A stretch of 64,000 bases of DNA from positions 1,922,001-1,986,000 of the forward strand of contig NZ_PVYX01000002.1 in the NCBI RefSeq assembly GCF_003001695.1, given 5' to 3'. Made by a program: the position numbers and the translations under genes. Under the pieces are notes generated by a model. The model had not been told where the DNA came from. It saw only the letters and a list, made by a program, of their open reading frames with translations, and did not search any database. Positions 53,530 to 61,855 of this stretch are shown piece by piece. Source of the DNA: Flagellimonas meridianipacifica (GTDB lineage: Bacteria; Bacteroidota; Bacteroidia; Flavobacteriales; Flavobacteriaceae). Position 1 is the first letter of the stretch. Every line of letters starts with the position of its first letter.

Positions 53530-53819
53530 TGCTAAAACTCTTTCGAATCACAGCAATACTGGAAGGCATATCGTATTTATCACTTTTTGCCTTTACCATG
53601 CCCTTAAAATATTGGGCAGGTATTTTGGAACCCAACAAATATGTTGGTTATGCCCATGGTATTCTTTTTATTGCATACGTGGTTGTAGCTTTTCTTTTTT
53701 GGTACGATAGAAAGTGGAGCATCAAACGACTTTTGATTTTAATGGTAGCTTCTCTGTTACCGTTTGCTACTTTTTATGTTGACGAAAAGTATTTGAAGCC
53801 TAGCGCGGTTATATCCTAG
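53529..53819 (+). CDS. DUF3817 family membrane protein
   Basis: A 96-residue integral membrane protein with three hydrophobic helices (about 8-25, 40-58, 68-86). The features LKLFRITAILEGISYLSLFA, PLKYWAG and GYAHGILFIAYVVVAF match the DUF3817 pattern. Function unknown. Its start overlaps the stop of the PepSY gene and its stop overlaps that of the convergent sugar dehydrogenase gene by 4 bases. Confidence 0.87.
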   Translation: MLKLFRITAILEGISYLSLFAFTMPLKYWAGILEPNKYVGYAHGILFIAYVVVAFLFWYDRKWSIKRLLILMVASLLPFATFYVDEKYLKPSAVIS

Positions 53820-54988
53820 TTTTCCACTAAGCGATATATTGACCCATCAAAAGCACAGATAAATAACTCATTTTGTGCATCCACTCCAAAAGATGAGATG
53901 TTGAGGTTAGAGTTTATCAGCAAAGTGTCTTCTGGGTTGCTGGAGAAAGCATTAAGGCCCCAAATTCGACCGTCAATAAAATCAGCATAGATATAATTGC
54001 CAACTAAGGATGGTGTAAGACTCCCTCTATACACATGACCCCCGGTTATAGATTGGTCATTTCCATTATGCTCATACTCAAAAACAGGAGGAACCAAGCC
54101 ATCGTTATCGCAATCCCCAGAAAAACAAAAAGTACCTTCGAACAAGCGCCAGCCGTAATTCCCACCACTTGTCACAAGGTTGATTTCCTCACGCTCATCT
54201 TGTCCCACATCGCCAGACCAAAGGTTTCCGGTCTGCGTATCAAAACTCATACGCCATGGATTTCTAAAACCGTATGCGAATATTTCCTCTCTAATATTGT
54301 TCTGACCAAGGAATGGGTTATTTGCGGGAATTGAATAATTCAATCCGTTCGAGGTAACATCCACATCAATTCTTAGGATAGCCCCAAGTAGATTTGAACG
54401 GTCCTGTGCATTGTTATCAGGGTCTCCACCAGAACCTCCGTCACCTGATGCAATGTATAGAAAACCATCGGGCCCGAACGCTAACTGTCCACCATTGTGA
54501 TTCGTAAAAGGCTGTGGAATTTCCAACAGAACAAGTTCAGAGTTTGGGTCTGCCAAGGCGGGGTTTGAAGAGGATACTTGAAAACGAGAGGTTACCGATA
54601 ACGTGGTGGAAGGGGTATAGTTCACATAAAAGTATCCATTGGATTCAAAATTTGGATGAAAAGCCAATCCTAGTAGTCCTTGCTCATTGGCCGTTGTGTT
54701 TATTTGGGAACTGATATCCAAAAATACGTCCGAGCTTTCTTCACTTTCATCATTGTTAAAAACACGAATGATCCCCCCTTGTTCAACAACAAAAACTCGG
54801 CTACTTGAATCACCAGGACTTTGAAAATCAACAGGCCTTGAAAAGCTCAGGTTTGGGAATGCATTTTGAAGGGTAAAAGTTGTATCTCCAGGGTCAACAT
54901 CATCTGAGTTAGTGGTTGTTCCATTATCATCAGAACATGAAAGCAGAAGGAGAAAAGTCACTACAGAGATAAGTGCAATCTTTTTCAT
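53816..54988 (-). CDS. PQQ-dependent sugar dehydrogenase (aldose type), lipoprotein
   Basis: A 390-residue periplasmic lipoprotein (lipobox LLLSC, Cys18) with the six-bladed propeller of soluble glucose/aldose sugar dehydrogenases. Visible blades include VFVVEQGGIIRVFNNDESEE, GLLGLAFHPNFESNGYFYVN, NHNGGQLAFGPDGFLYIASG, EIFAYGFRNPWRMSFDTQTG and ITGGHVYRGSLTPSLVGNYI. The catalytic His in the HNGGQ motif and the GDGGSGGDP loop fit cofactor binding. PQQ synthesis genes are not in the window, so the cofactor would be supplied from elsewhere or the protein may be a homologue without PQQ. Confidence 0.9.
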   Translation of the reverse strand: MKKIALISVVTFLLLLSCSDDNGTTTNSDDVDPGDTTFTLQNAFPNLSFSRPVDFQSPGDSSSRVFVVEQGGIIRVFNNDESEESSDVFLDISSQINTTANEQGLLGLAFHPNFESNGYFYVNYTPSTTLSVTSRFQVSSSNPALADPNSELVLLEIPQPFTNHNGGQLAFGPDGFLYIASGDGGSGGDPDNNAQDRSNLLGAILRIDVDVTSNGLNYSIPANNPFLGQNNIREEIFAYGFRNPWRMSFDTQTGNLWSGDVGQDEREEINLVTSGGNYGWRLFEGTFCFSGDCDNDGLVPPVFEYEHNGNDQSITGGHVYRGSLTPSLVGNYIYADFIDGRIWGLNAFSSNPEDTLLINSNLNISSFGVDAQNELFICAFDGSIYRLVEN

Positions 54989-55051
54989 ATCAATACATTG
55001 GGGTTATAAAAGATACGAAGAATTTAAGCCAACCAGATGTTTGACGGCCAA

Positions 55052-55471
55052 CTAACCGTCCACAAAACTCTGAATAGCCAAATCATAGCTTTGAAGGCCA
55101 AAACCAAGAACTACCCCTTTGGCGGCTCCAGCAATATAGGATATATGTCTAAAATCCTCTCGTTTGTGCGTGTTGGAAATGTGAACCTCTACAACCGGGG
55201 TTTCTATGGATTTAACTGCATCGCCAATGCCCACAGAGGTATGCGTATAGGCAGCAGCATTCAGAATAATGCCATCCATATCAAATCCCACCTCTTGAAT
55301 CTTGCTTATCAACTCCCCCTCGATATTGGACTGAAAATAGATAAGTTCTACTTCTGGAAATCTCTTTTCCAATTTGGAAAAATACGCTTCAAAAGTAGTG
55401 CTCCCATAAACTTCGGGTTCTCGTTTTCCCAAAAGATTTAGATTCGGTCCGTTGATGATAATAAGCTTCAT
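55052..55471 (-). CDS. aroQ: Type II 3-dehydroquinate dehydratase
   Basis: Third step of the shikimate pathway. The 139-residue protein starts MKLIIINGPNLNLLGKREPE and has the catalytic Tyr in PEVYGSTT, NAAAYTHTSVGIGDAVKSI and EVHISNTHKREDFRHISYIA. Length and motifs match AroQ. It lies after a terminator and faces xerD beyond the three beta-barrel-like genes; aroQ next to xerD is a common Flavobacteriia arrangement, here apparently interrupted. Confidence 0.96.
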   Translation of the reverse strand: MKLIIINGPNLNLLGKREPEVYGSTTFEAYFSKLEKRFPEVELIYFQSNIEGELISKIQEVGFDMDGIILNAAAYTHTSVGIGDAVKSIETPVVEVHISNTHKREDFRHISYIAGAAKGVVLGFGLQSYDLAIQSFVDG

Positions 55472-55501
55472 GGGCTTAAAAGTACAATATCTTCAAAAAA
55501 C

Positions 55502-55530
55502 AAAAAGGCAGCTGATTGAGCTGCCTTTTT
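55502..55530. terminator. Bidirectional terminator upstream of aroQ
   Basis: AAAAAGGCAGCT pairs with AGCTGCCTTTTT around GATTG. The A-run gives a T-run on the minus strand, so it terminates the beta-barrel-like gene at 55552-56013. Confidence 0.88.
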
Positions 55531-55551
55531 AAAAATATGATTAAAAGAGGG

Positions 55552-56013
55552 TTAATCAAATGCATATTGGATTCCAAATCCAAAAGCGCCTGCCTCATTA
55601 TCTCCTGCATCACTAAGTACAATGGCGGGCCGCCAATCAAAATTAATCACAATCGGAACACCATCAACTTTGAAATCAAGTCCTGCATGGGGACGCAAAG
55701 CAAAAACATTGTCAAAATCATCAATCAATACGATACTTGGTCCAATACCCGCATACCAACGCAGTCCGGCTGCTCCCGAAAACTCATCATGATAGGAATA
55801 AAGAGCGGTTAAAATTGTGCCTCCGTCTTCAAAACCCAAATCAAACTGACCAACATGGTTATCAGAAAAGAAGTATTTCCCGCTAGGTCCAACAAAAGTA
55901 GCATCGTCCCAAAGATCAATACCAAGACCCACGGCTCCAGTGTAGCTAGTTTGGGCATAAGAGAAACTGAAAAATGCAAAAGATGCAAACAAACAAAAAA
56001 CTGTTTTTTTCAT
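55552..56013 (-). CDS. Small exported beta-rich protein, paralogue 1
   Basis: A 153-residue exported protein with signal peptide MKKTVFCLFASFAFFSFSYA, then a repeating strand pattern (GAVGLGIDLWDDATFVG, KYFFSDNHVGQFDLGFEDGG, GAAGLRWYAGIGPSIVLIDD, LRPHAGLDFKVDGVPIVINF) that suggests an eight-stranded outer membrane barrel ending on an aromatic-containing strand (GFGIQYAFD). The neighbour at 56183-56641 is a close paralogue. Function unknown. The start at 56013 is preferred over an ATG nine bases earlier. Confidence 0.77.
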   Translation of the reverse strand: MKKTVFCLFASFAFFSFSYAQTSYTGAVGLGIDLWDDATFVGPSGKYFFSDNHVGQFDLGFEDGGTILTALYSYHDEFSGAAGLRWYAGIGPSIVLIDDFDNVFALRPHAGLDFKVDGVPIVINFDWRPAIVLSDAGDNEAGAFGFGIQYAFD

Positions 56014-56182
56014 AATAGTCATTTAGTAGTTTAAGTTTTTTTTAATTACCTGGAACTATACAATTACAATTCCAAGATAACTCATCGTTATATACGTATC
56101 CTCACCAAAAAAAGATTAGTTGAACCATAGAAACCTTTCAAAACAAGGTTAACTTACACTCGATGAATATGTTGTTGTGAAG

Positions 56183-56641
56183 CTAGTTGAAAGCAAATTG
56201 AATTCCAAAACCAAAACTGCCCACTTCATTATCACCTGTATTACTTAAAACTACGGCAGGTCGCCAGTCAAAATTCAATACTATCGGAACCCCATCAAAT
56301 TTAAAGTCCAAACCGGCATGCGGACGTAAGGAAAAGGTATTATCGCCATCCAAGAAAACAATACTAGGACCTATTCCAGTATACCACCTTAGTCCTCGGG
56401 CACCAACAATTTCTTTATGAAAAGAGTATAAAGCGGTAATGATGGTGGCATCCTGCTCAAATCCCAAATGGGCCTGACCAACATGCTTTTCAGAGAAAAA
56501 GTACTTTCCCCCTGCGCCTACAAAGGTAAAATCCCCAATAAGGTCAATCCCCAATCCAATAGCTCCGTCGTAACTGGTCTGTGCGGTTGTAAAGCTTGAA
56601 AATGAAGAGACAATGATTAATGTAAGCAGTAATTTTTTCAT
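56183..56641 (-). CDS. Small exported beta-rich protein, paralogue 2
   Basis: A 152-residue exported protein with signal peptide MKKLLLTLIIVSSFSSFTTA. From AQTSY to the end it aligns by eye without gaps larger than two residues to the downstream gene: shared stretches are GLGIDL, KYFFS, HVGQ, ITALYS, GLRWY, GIGPSIV, LRPHAGLDFK, DGVPIV and NFDWRPA. This is a tandem duplication. Probable outer membrane barrel; function unknown. Confidence 0.78.
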   Translation of the reverse strand: MKKLLLTLIIVSSFSSFTTAQTSYDGAIGLGIDLIGDFTFVGAGGKYFFSEKHVGQAHLGFEQDATIITALYSFHKEIVGARGLRWYTGIGPSIVFLDGDNTFSLRPHAGLDFKFDGVPIVLNFDWRPAVVLSNTGDNEVGSFGFGIQFAFN

Positions 56642-56698
56642 TTTTTGATATTTATGGTTATTACTTAAACTTCAAAAAATGTCTCCCCTGTATCTTCT

Positions 56699-57220
56699 TT
56701 AGAAGAGGAACAAAATACCTACCATTGCAATAGAAAAATTGAAATTGTCATCTAGGGCAACTGTGGAGTAAGAGACATTGATTTCCGTATTGCCCGTAAT
56801 GCTGTAGCCAACCACTGGTCGATAATAAAAGCCGCCATCATTTCCATCATTGATCCCTAGGGCATAGCCTACATCAGCACCAAATTTGAACTCGTAAGTT
56901 GGATAAAGACGTACAGAAGCTGCTGCGGGAATAAACTGGAAATCCTCGAATTCTCCTTCCACCTCAAATTCTCCTACAGAAAGAGTTTGGGTTTCCCCGA
57001 AAGAATTAATGAATCCTGTTGCAAATCCTATATCCAGAAGCTTGGAAACGCCATAGTGGTAATTTAGCTCAAGACCTAGGGCAAAACTGCTAATGTCTGA
57101 AGCATCCCCCACTGGAATTCCGGCGGTAAGACCTGCTTTAAAATTACTTCTATCTACTTGTGCTATGGTTGTAAATGTCACTAAGAGCAAAAAAATACTT
57201 GTTGAAATGGTCTTTTTCAT
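56699..57220 (-). CDS. Exported outer membrane beta-barrel protein
   Basis: A 173-residue exported protein: signal peptide MKKTISTSIFLLLVTFTTIA, then strands FKAGLTAGIPVGDASDISSF, LGLELNYHYGVSKLLDIGFA, VEGEFEDFQFIPAAASVRLY and a last strand ending in GILFLF. The porin-family / OmpW-like pattern is clear, the family is not specific. It heads a run of three similar small barrels on the minus strand. Confidence 0.77.
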   Translation of the reverse strand: MKKTISTSIFLLLVTFTTIAQVDRSNFKAGLTAGIPVGDASDISSFALGLELNYHYGVSKLLDIGFATGFINSFGETQTLSVGEFEVEGEFEDFQFIPAAASVRLYPTYEFKFGADVGYALGINDGNDGGFYYRPVVGYSITGNTEINVSYSTVALDDNFNFSIAMVGILFLF

Positions 57221-57402
57221 GTTTGATTAAGGTTTACTGAATGTTAAAACGTGTCCTCCATCAAAAAAGTATGAATAAACCGAGGTCAAGGTATTTGTAT
57301 TCGTTTCCAAATCTTCTCCCAAATTGACGAAACCCTTCTTTGAATTGACCAATCGATATGTGGTATTTTTCCAATACCCCGTTTTGTTTCTATTTTTAGC
57401 AA

Positions 57403-58299
57403 ATGAAATGGAAACATGCCGTAAAGGACTATAAAGATTATTTGAGGATAGAACGTGGCCTTTCTATGAATACCATTTCCAATTATGTACTCGATATTGA
57501 AAAATTGATGGGCTTTTTATCTGAGAACAACCTTGAAGAAAGCCCCCTACATATCACCAAAGAAACCGTTCAGGCATTCATTTATGATGTCGCCAAAACT
57601 TTGAATCCTCGCTCTCAGGCTAGGATTATATCAGGTCTCAAAGGTTTTTTCAACTATTTAATTTTTGAGGATTATAGAAAGGACAATCCCATAGAACTTA
57701 TTGAAACTCCTAAAATCGGCAGGAAGTTACCTGATACCTTATCCACCGAGGAAATCAATCAACTTATAGACGCCATTGACCTTTCACACCCTCAAGGTGA
57801 ACGGAATCGAGCGATTTTGGAGACACTATATGGATGTGGACTTCGAGTTTCCGAGTTGATCGAGCTAAGGCTTTCGGATTTGTTTTTTGAAGAAGACTTT
57901 ATCAAGGTAACTGGTAAGGGCGATAAACAACGCTTTGTACCCATCAGTGAAGTCAATAAAAAATATATCAATATTTACCGATATGAGGTTAGGGTACACC
58001 AACATATTCCAAAGGAATTCTCAGATTATCTTTTCTTGAATCGCAGAGGAAAGAAACTCACTCGAGCCATGATTTTTACTATAATCAAAAGTCTAGCTGA
58101 ACGCGTTGGATTACAAAAGAACATCAGTCCACATACTTTTCGTCACTCTTTCGCCACCCATTTACTTGAAAATGGCGCAGACCTTCGTGCTATACAGCAA
58201 ATGCTAGGGCATGAAAGCATTACCACAACCGAGGTCTATATGCATGTAAATCGGCAGCACTTGACAGAAGTATTACATCAATTCCACCCCAGAAAGTAA
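57403..58299 (+). CDS. xerD: Site-specific tyrosine recombinase XerD
   Basis: Resolves chromosome dimers at dif together with a partner (or alone). The 298-residue protein has the N-terminal SAM-like core-binding domain (YKDYLRIERGLSMNTISNYV) and the catalytic domain with RHRY residues. The first Arg is in YGCGLRVSELIELR, the His and second Arg are in SPHTFRHSFATHLLENGADL, and the nucleophile is Tyr279 in TTEVYMHVN. No nearby cargo or repeats suggest a mobile-element integrase, so it is the housekeeping enzyme. Confidence 0.95.
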   Translation: MKWKHAVKDYKDYLRIERGLSMNTISNYVLDIEKLMGFLSENNLEESPLHITKETVQAFIYDVAKTLNPRSQARIISGLKGFFNYLIFEDYRKDNPIELIETPKIGRKLPDTLSTEEINQLIDAIDLSHPQGERNRAILETLYGCGLRVSELIELRLSDLFFEEDFIKVTGKGDKQRFVPISEVNKKYINIYRYEVRVHQHIPKEFSDYLFLNRRGKKLTRAMIFTIIKSLAERVGLQKNISPHTFRHSFATHLLENGADLRAIQQMLGHESITTTEVYMHVNRQHLTEVLHQFHPRK

Positions 58300-58306
58300 T
58301 ACCTCT

Positions 58307-58825
58307 TTAGAATTTCAACTTTCCTCCAAACTCCAGTATAGGCTGGCCAACATCAAAACCTAATTTATTAAATGTAGGATTCCCAATAGGTTGTGCAAAT
58401 CTTGTCTCCAGAAACATATTGGGTTTTACCTCATGTCCTACACCAAAAAAAGCCTCCTGTAAAGGTGTGGGATTGGGTTTTCCTGCACCATCATTCAATA
58501 AATCCCATTCCAATCGATAACCTCCTATCAAATAAAGCTTCTTGGCAAAATACTTTTTGTATTGAACGGGGACTGTAAATCTATCTGCAAAAAGAGTCCT
58601 ATAATGTACCCCTCCAACACTTATTTCACTGGTTTCTGTCAATGGAAAATGCATTTCAAAATCCGCAAAGTTGGATTTATCCCCAAAAGTAGGATAGCGA
58701 TGTCCATCAATTGAAATTTTGGGTTTCTCTTCCACTCCCGAGACCTTTCCATTAGTTTGCCCGTAGGAAAAATGGATGCCAATCAGTATAACTGTAATTG
58801 TATGTTTAAAGTTAGGAAAGGTCAT
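58307..58825 (-). CDS. Hypothetical exported protein
   Basis: I do not recognise this 172-residue protein. It has a signal-peptide-like N-terminus (MTFPNFKHTITVILIGIHFS) ending at YGQ, and strands such as KISIDGHRYPTFGDKSNFAD and YKKYFAKKLYLIGGYRLEW that suggest a beta-barrel or beta-sandwich of the outer membrane, closing on GGKLKF. It is convergent with xerD, with 7 bases between stops. No shared operon. Confidence 0.65.
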   Translation of the reverse strand: MTFPNFKHTITVILIGIHFSYGQTNGKVSGVEEKPKISIDGHRYPTFGDKSNFADFEMHFPLTETSEISVGGVHYRTLFADRFTVPVQYKKYFAKKLYLIGGYRLEWDLLNDGAGKPNPTPLQEAFFGVGHEVKPNMFLETRFAQPIGNPTFNKLGFDVGQPILEFGGKLKF

Positions 58826-58939
58826 GTCTGTAATTTTCCTTTAAAATACTTTATCCTAAAATTGGTCATATCTCAATTGGCGAAACTTTAACCTAAAAAT
58901 CCAGAAAGAAAAAAACGAGAATCGCTTTAAAAAAGAGTT

Positions 58940-58947
58940 TAAATTTG
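58940..58947 (+). promoter_or_regulatory. Bacteroidota -7 promoter element (TAAATTTG)
   Basis: Perfect TAnnTTTG match 20 bases before the GH13 start codon at 58968. Confidence 0.65.
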
Positions 58948-58967
58948 ACACCTTAAAGTTTCGATAT

Positions 58968-60656
58968 ATGGAATCCAGTCAACGTAAATGGTGGAAAGAA
59001 GGTGTAGTCTATCAGATTTACCCAAGAAGTTTTCAAGATACAACAGGAAACGGCATTGGAGACATTCAGGGCATTATTCAGCGATTGGATTACATTAAAA
59101 GCTTAGGTATTGATATTATTTGGCTTTGCCCAGTGTACCAATCACCCAATGATGATAACGGGTACGACATTAGCGACTACCAAAACATTATGGAAGAATT
59201 TGGGACTATGGCCGATTTTGACCAACTTTTGGAAGGTATGCACAAACGCGGTCTAAAACTGGTCATGGATTTGGTCGTAAACCATACAAGTGATGAACAT
59301 CACTGGTTTCAAGAATCCCGAAAATCCCGAGACAATCCATATCGCGACTATTATCACTGGTGGCCAGCGGAAAAGGGCACTCCTCCCAAACGTTTCAGTT
59401 ATTTTGATGTGGATGGAAATGCTTGGAAATATGATGAGCAAACCGATAGTTACTATCTTCATTATTTCTCGGTAAAACAACCTGATCTAAAGTGGGAAAA
59501 CCCAAAAGTGCGCCAAGAGATACACGATATGATGCACTTTTGGTTTAAAAAAGGGGTGGATGGTTTCAGAATGGATGTGATTCCCTTTATTTCCAAAGAC
59601 ATTAGCTATCCAGAATTACCAGAAAAGTATAATGGAAATTTCGTTCCATTTTATGCCAATGGCCCCAAACTGCATGACTATTTACATGAAATGAATCAAG
59701 AAGTTTTAAGTAAGTATGATGTTATGACGGTGGGTGAAACTCCCGGAGTGGATAGAGACCAAGCTTTGCTTTTTGTCGATGAAGACCGGGAAGAACTCAA
59801 TATGTTCTTTCATTTTGAGTTGATGTCCTTGGACCGGGAAGGGGATGAAGTGTTTTGGATGAGAAGTGACCCATGGAAACTTACCGAGTTCAAAAAAATA
59901 TTCTCAGATTGGGATGAAACCTTTGCAGAAAAAGGTTGGGGAAGCCTGTTTTTGAGCAATCACGATAATCCCAGAACGGTAAGTCGCTGGGGTAACGACT
60001 CTCCAGAGCACTGGTACAATTCCACTACTATGTTACAGACCTTTTTGTTGACTATGAAGGGTACGCCCTACTTCTACTACGGTGATGAGATTGGGATGAG
60101 CAATATTCGTTTTGACAATATTGAGGACTATCAGGACATCAACACGCTAAACCGTTATGCGCTGCTCAAGCAACGGGGCGTGGACCTAGAGACTTTTATC
60201 GAAAATGAGAAGGAAGCTGCTCGAGATAATGGCCGTACCCCTATGCAATGGGACAATACGACGAATGCAGGTTTTACCCAGTCAAAACCATGGTTAAAAG
60301 TACATCCTAACCACAAAGAAGGGCTTAACGTAGCAGAACAGGAAAAAGACACAGGTTCCGTATTGAACTATTTCAGAAAAATGGTCCAAGTACGTAAAGA
60401 CCATTTGGGATTGGTCTACGGGGATTACAAATTGCTACTGAAAAATAACGAACAAGTATACGCTTACACCCGAATTATGGATGATGAGAAATACTTAATT
60501 CTGCTAAGCTTCTCAACCGAGCCAGCCAGTATTGATTTGTCTACAGAAGGTTTTGGAGAACTTAGCTTAATTATTTCCAACGATTTATCTACAGCCGATA
60601 AAGGAAATGGAAAGTTTGAGTTACGACCGTATCAGGCGTGTGTGTACCAGATTTAA
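58968..60656 (+). CDS. GH13 alpha-glucosidase (oligo-1,6-glucosidase-like)
   Basis: A 562-residue cytoplasmic GH13 enzyme. The N-terminus WWKEGVVYQIYPRSFQDTTG, nucleophile Asp203 in GFRMDVIPF, acid/base Glu257 in TVGETPG and the third acid in LSNHDNPRTVSRWGND mark the oligo-1,6-glucosidase / alpha-glucosidase group rather than trehalose synthase. A C-terminal beta domain (about 480-562) closes the protein. It is a single gene with its own promoter, not linked to the glgE operon, and probably cleaves short alpha-glucosides from glucan turnover or uptake. Confidence 0.92.
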   Translation: MESSQRKWWKEGVVYQIYPRSFQDTTGNGIGDIQGIIQRLDYIKSLGIDIIWLCPVYQSPNDDNGYDISDYQNIMEEFGTMADFDQLLEGMHKRGLKLVMDLVVNHTSDEHHWFQESRKSRDNPYRDYYHWWPAEKGTPPKRFSYFDVDGNAWKYDEQTDSYYLHYFSVKQPDLKWENPKVRQEIHDMMHFWFKKGVDGFRMDVIPFISKDISYPELPEKYNGNFVPFYANGPKLHDYLHEMNQEVLSKYDVMTVGETPGVDRDQALLFVDEDREELNMFFHFELMSLDREGDEVFWMRSDPWKLTEFKKIFSDWDETFAEKGWGSLFLSNHDNPRTVSRWGNDSPEHWYNSTTMLQTFLLTMKGTPYFYYGDEIGMSNIRFDNIEDYQDINTLNRYALLKQRGVDLETFIENEKEAARDNGRTPMQWDNTTNAGFTQSKPWLKVHPNHKEGLNVAEQEKDTGSVLNYFRKMVQVRKDHLGLVYGDYKLLLKNNEQVYAYTRIMDDEKYLILLSFSTEPASIDLSTEGFGELSLIISNDLSTADKGNGKFELRPYQACVYQI

Positions 60657-60752
60657 AGTGGTCAGCATAAGTGGTTTTTTGTTGATTTAGAAATAGGAAA
60701 AAATGATCATCTGATAAGCCATGAGCTTTAGTCGTTATTTAGACAATCTGTT

Positions 60753-61691
60753 TTAGTTTTCCTTCATCCAAACTGGAGTTGTGTCAGATTTATGGTCCTT
60801 GCCAATAATGTCCCTGTAAAGTTCCGGTCTTCGAGCGTTTTTGTATCTCCAACCTCCTGAGAGTTGAATTTTTTCTTTGGTAATCTTTGAAATTGTAATG
60901 CTATCTTCAAGAGATTGTATTTCGGATAAAACTTCTCCGTATGGGTCGATTATCATGGAATTGCCATTTTTCAAGTGTTCGCCGTCATAACCAATCGGGT
61001 TTGTAAACGCAAAGTAAACTCCATTGTCGTAAGCCCTTGCAGGTGGCCAACGCATTAACCAACGCCTACCTTTTGGACCGTCAAATTCCATTCGTAACGA
61101 TACAGGGTCATTTTCACGATTCTGCCAATATTTATCAGCTACATAATCTCGATGAGGCATTGCAGATGGTGTACATCCCGTAACGTGCGGTGCGAAAATT
61201 AGTTCTGCTCCTAAAATGCTTGTTGCCCGAACATTTTCGATTACATTATTGTCATAACAGATTAAAATTCCGCATGTCCAACCGAGTAGTTCAAATACGC
61301 AATATTCACTACCGGCAGACATGTGCTTACTAATGAAAGGATGTATTTTACGATATTTAGCGACTATTCCATTTCCAGTTACGCAGATATAGGTATTGTA
61401 TATTTTCCCATCTGACTTTTCCACTAGACCTGCCAAAATAGGAATATCCAACTCTTTTGAGATTCCAATTAATTCCTGAGTACTTTTTCCATTTGGTATT
61501 TCCTCCGCTAACTCCGTTATCTGTTCTAAGCTTAAATCTTTGGTAAAAGTGTAAGCAGTAATCGACATTTCGTGAAAACTAATTAAGTCCGCGCCATTAG
61601 ATTTCGCTTTTTCCGCAAGCTGCCGGATTATCGATAGATTGTATTTTTTATCTCAGTCCTTTGGTTGAAATTGTGCTACTGATACATTCAT
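60753..61691 (-). pseudogene. Nitrilase-family (carbon-nitrogen hydrolase) gene with an in-frame stop
   Basis: The full reading frame runs from ATG 61691 (MNVSVAQFQPKD) to the stop at 60753, 312 codons, but codon 13 is TGA (61655-61653). After it the frame continues KKYNLSIIRQLAEKAKSNGA and reaches the catalytic Glu (codon 41, in FHEMS). The other triad residues are Lys in KYRKIHP and Cys in GILICYDNN. An ATG at 61568 begins one codon after the catalytic Glu, so a protein started there would lack it. Homologues read KDGDK at this place, so one G-to-T change (GGA to TGA) would explain it. Otherwise the coding sequence looks intact, suggesting a recent mutation or a sequencing error. Confidence 0.8.
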
Positions 61692-61855
61692 ATTTTGATA
61701 AATGTTGAATTTTTTGGCTCCATGTGCATACCGACTTAAGATCTAATTTGTTTAAAGGAATTATATCGTCCAACAAGTGAATTTCGGGAATTGAAGAGAA
61801 AAATTCAATATAAAACTGATGTAGGCCAAAACAGTATTGACGAAAGTAAAATCCC

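Noticed and set aside
57403..58299. Tyrosine recombinase as a marker of an integrated mobile element
   Set aside because: No flanking direct repeats, tRNA target or cargo genes were seen, and the protein matches housekeeping XerD.
58968..60656. The GH13 gene as trehalose synthase for the GlgE pathway
   Set aside because: The N-terminus (WWKEGVVYQIYPRSFQD) and active-site motifs fit alpha-glucosidases; TreS has a different opening motif and is usually linked to the maltokinase.
60753..61568. A complete nitrilase starting at ATG 61568
   Set aside because: It would lack the catalytic Glu one codon upstream and the first beta strand; the frame clearly continues upstream to 61691 through a TGA.
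61653..61655. The TGA in the nitrilase gene as a selenocysteine codon
   Set aside because: It lies at a non-catalytic loop position (expected Gly), with no SECIS-like hairpin seen; a point mutation is simpler.
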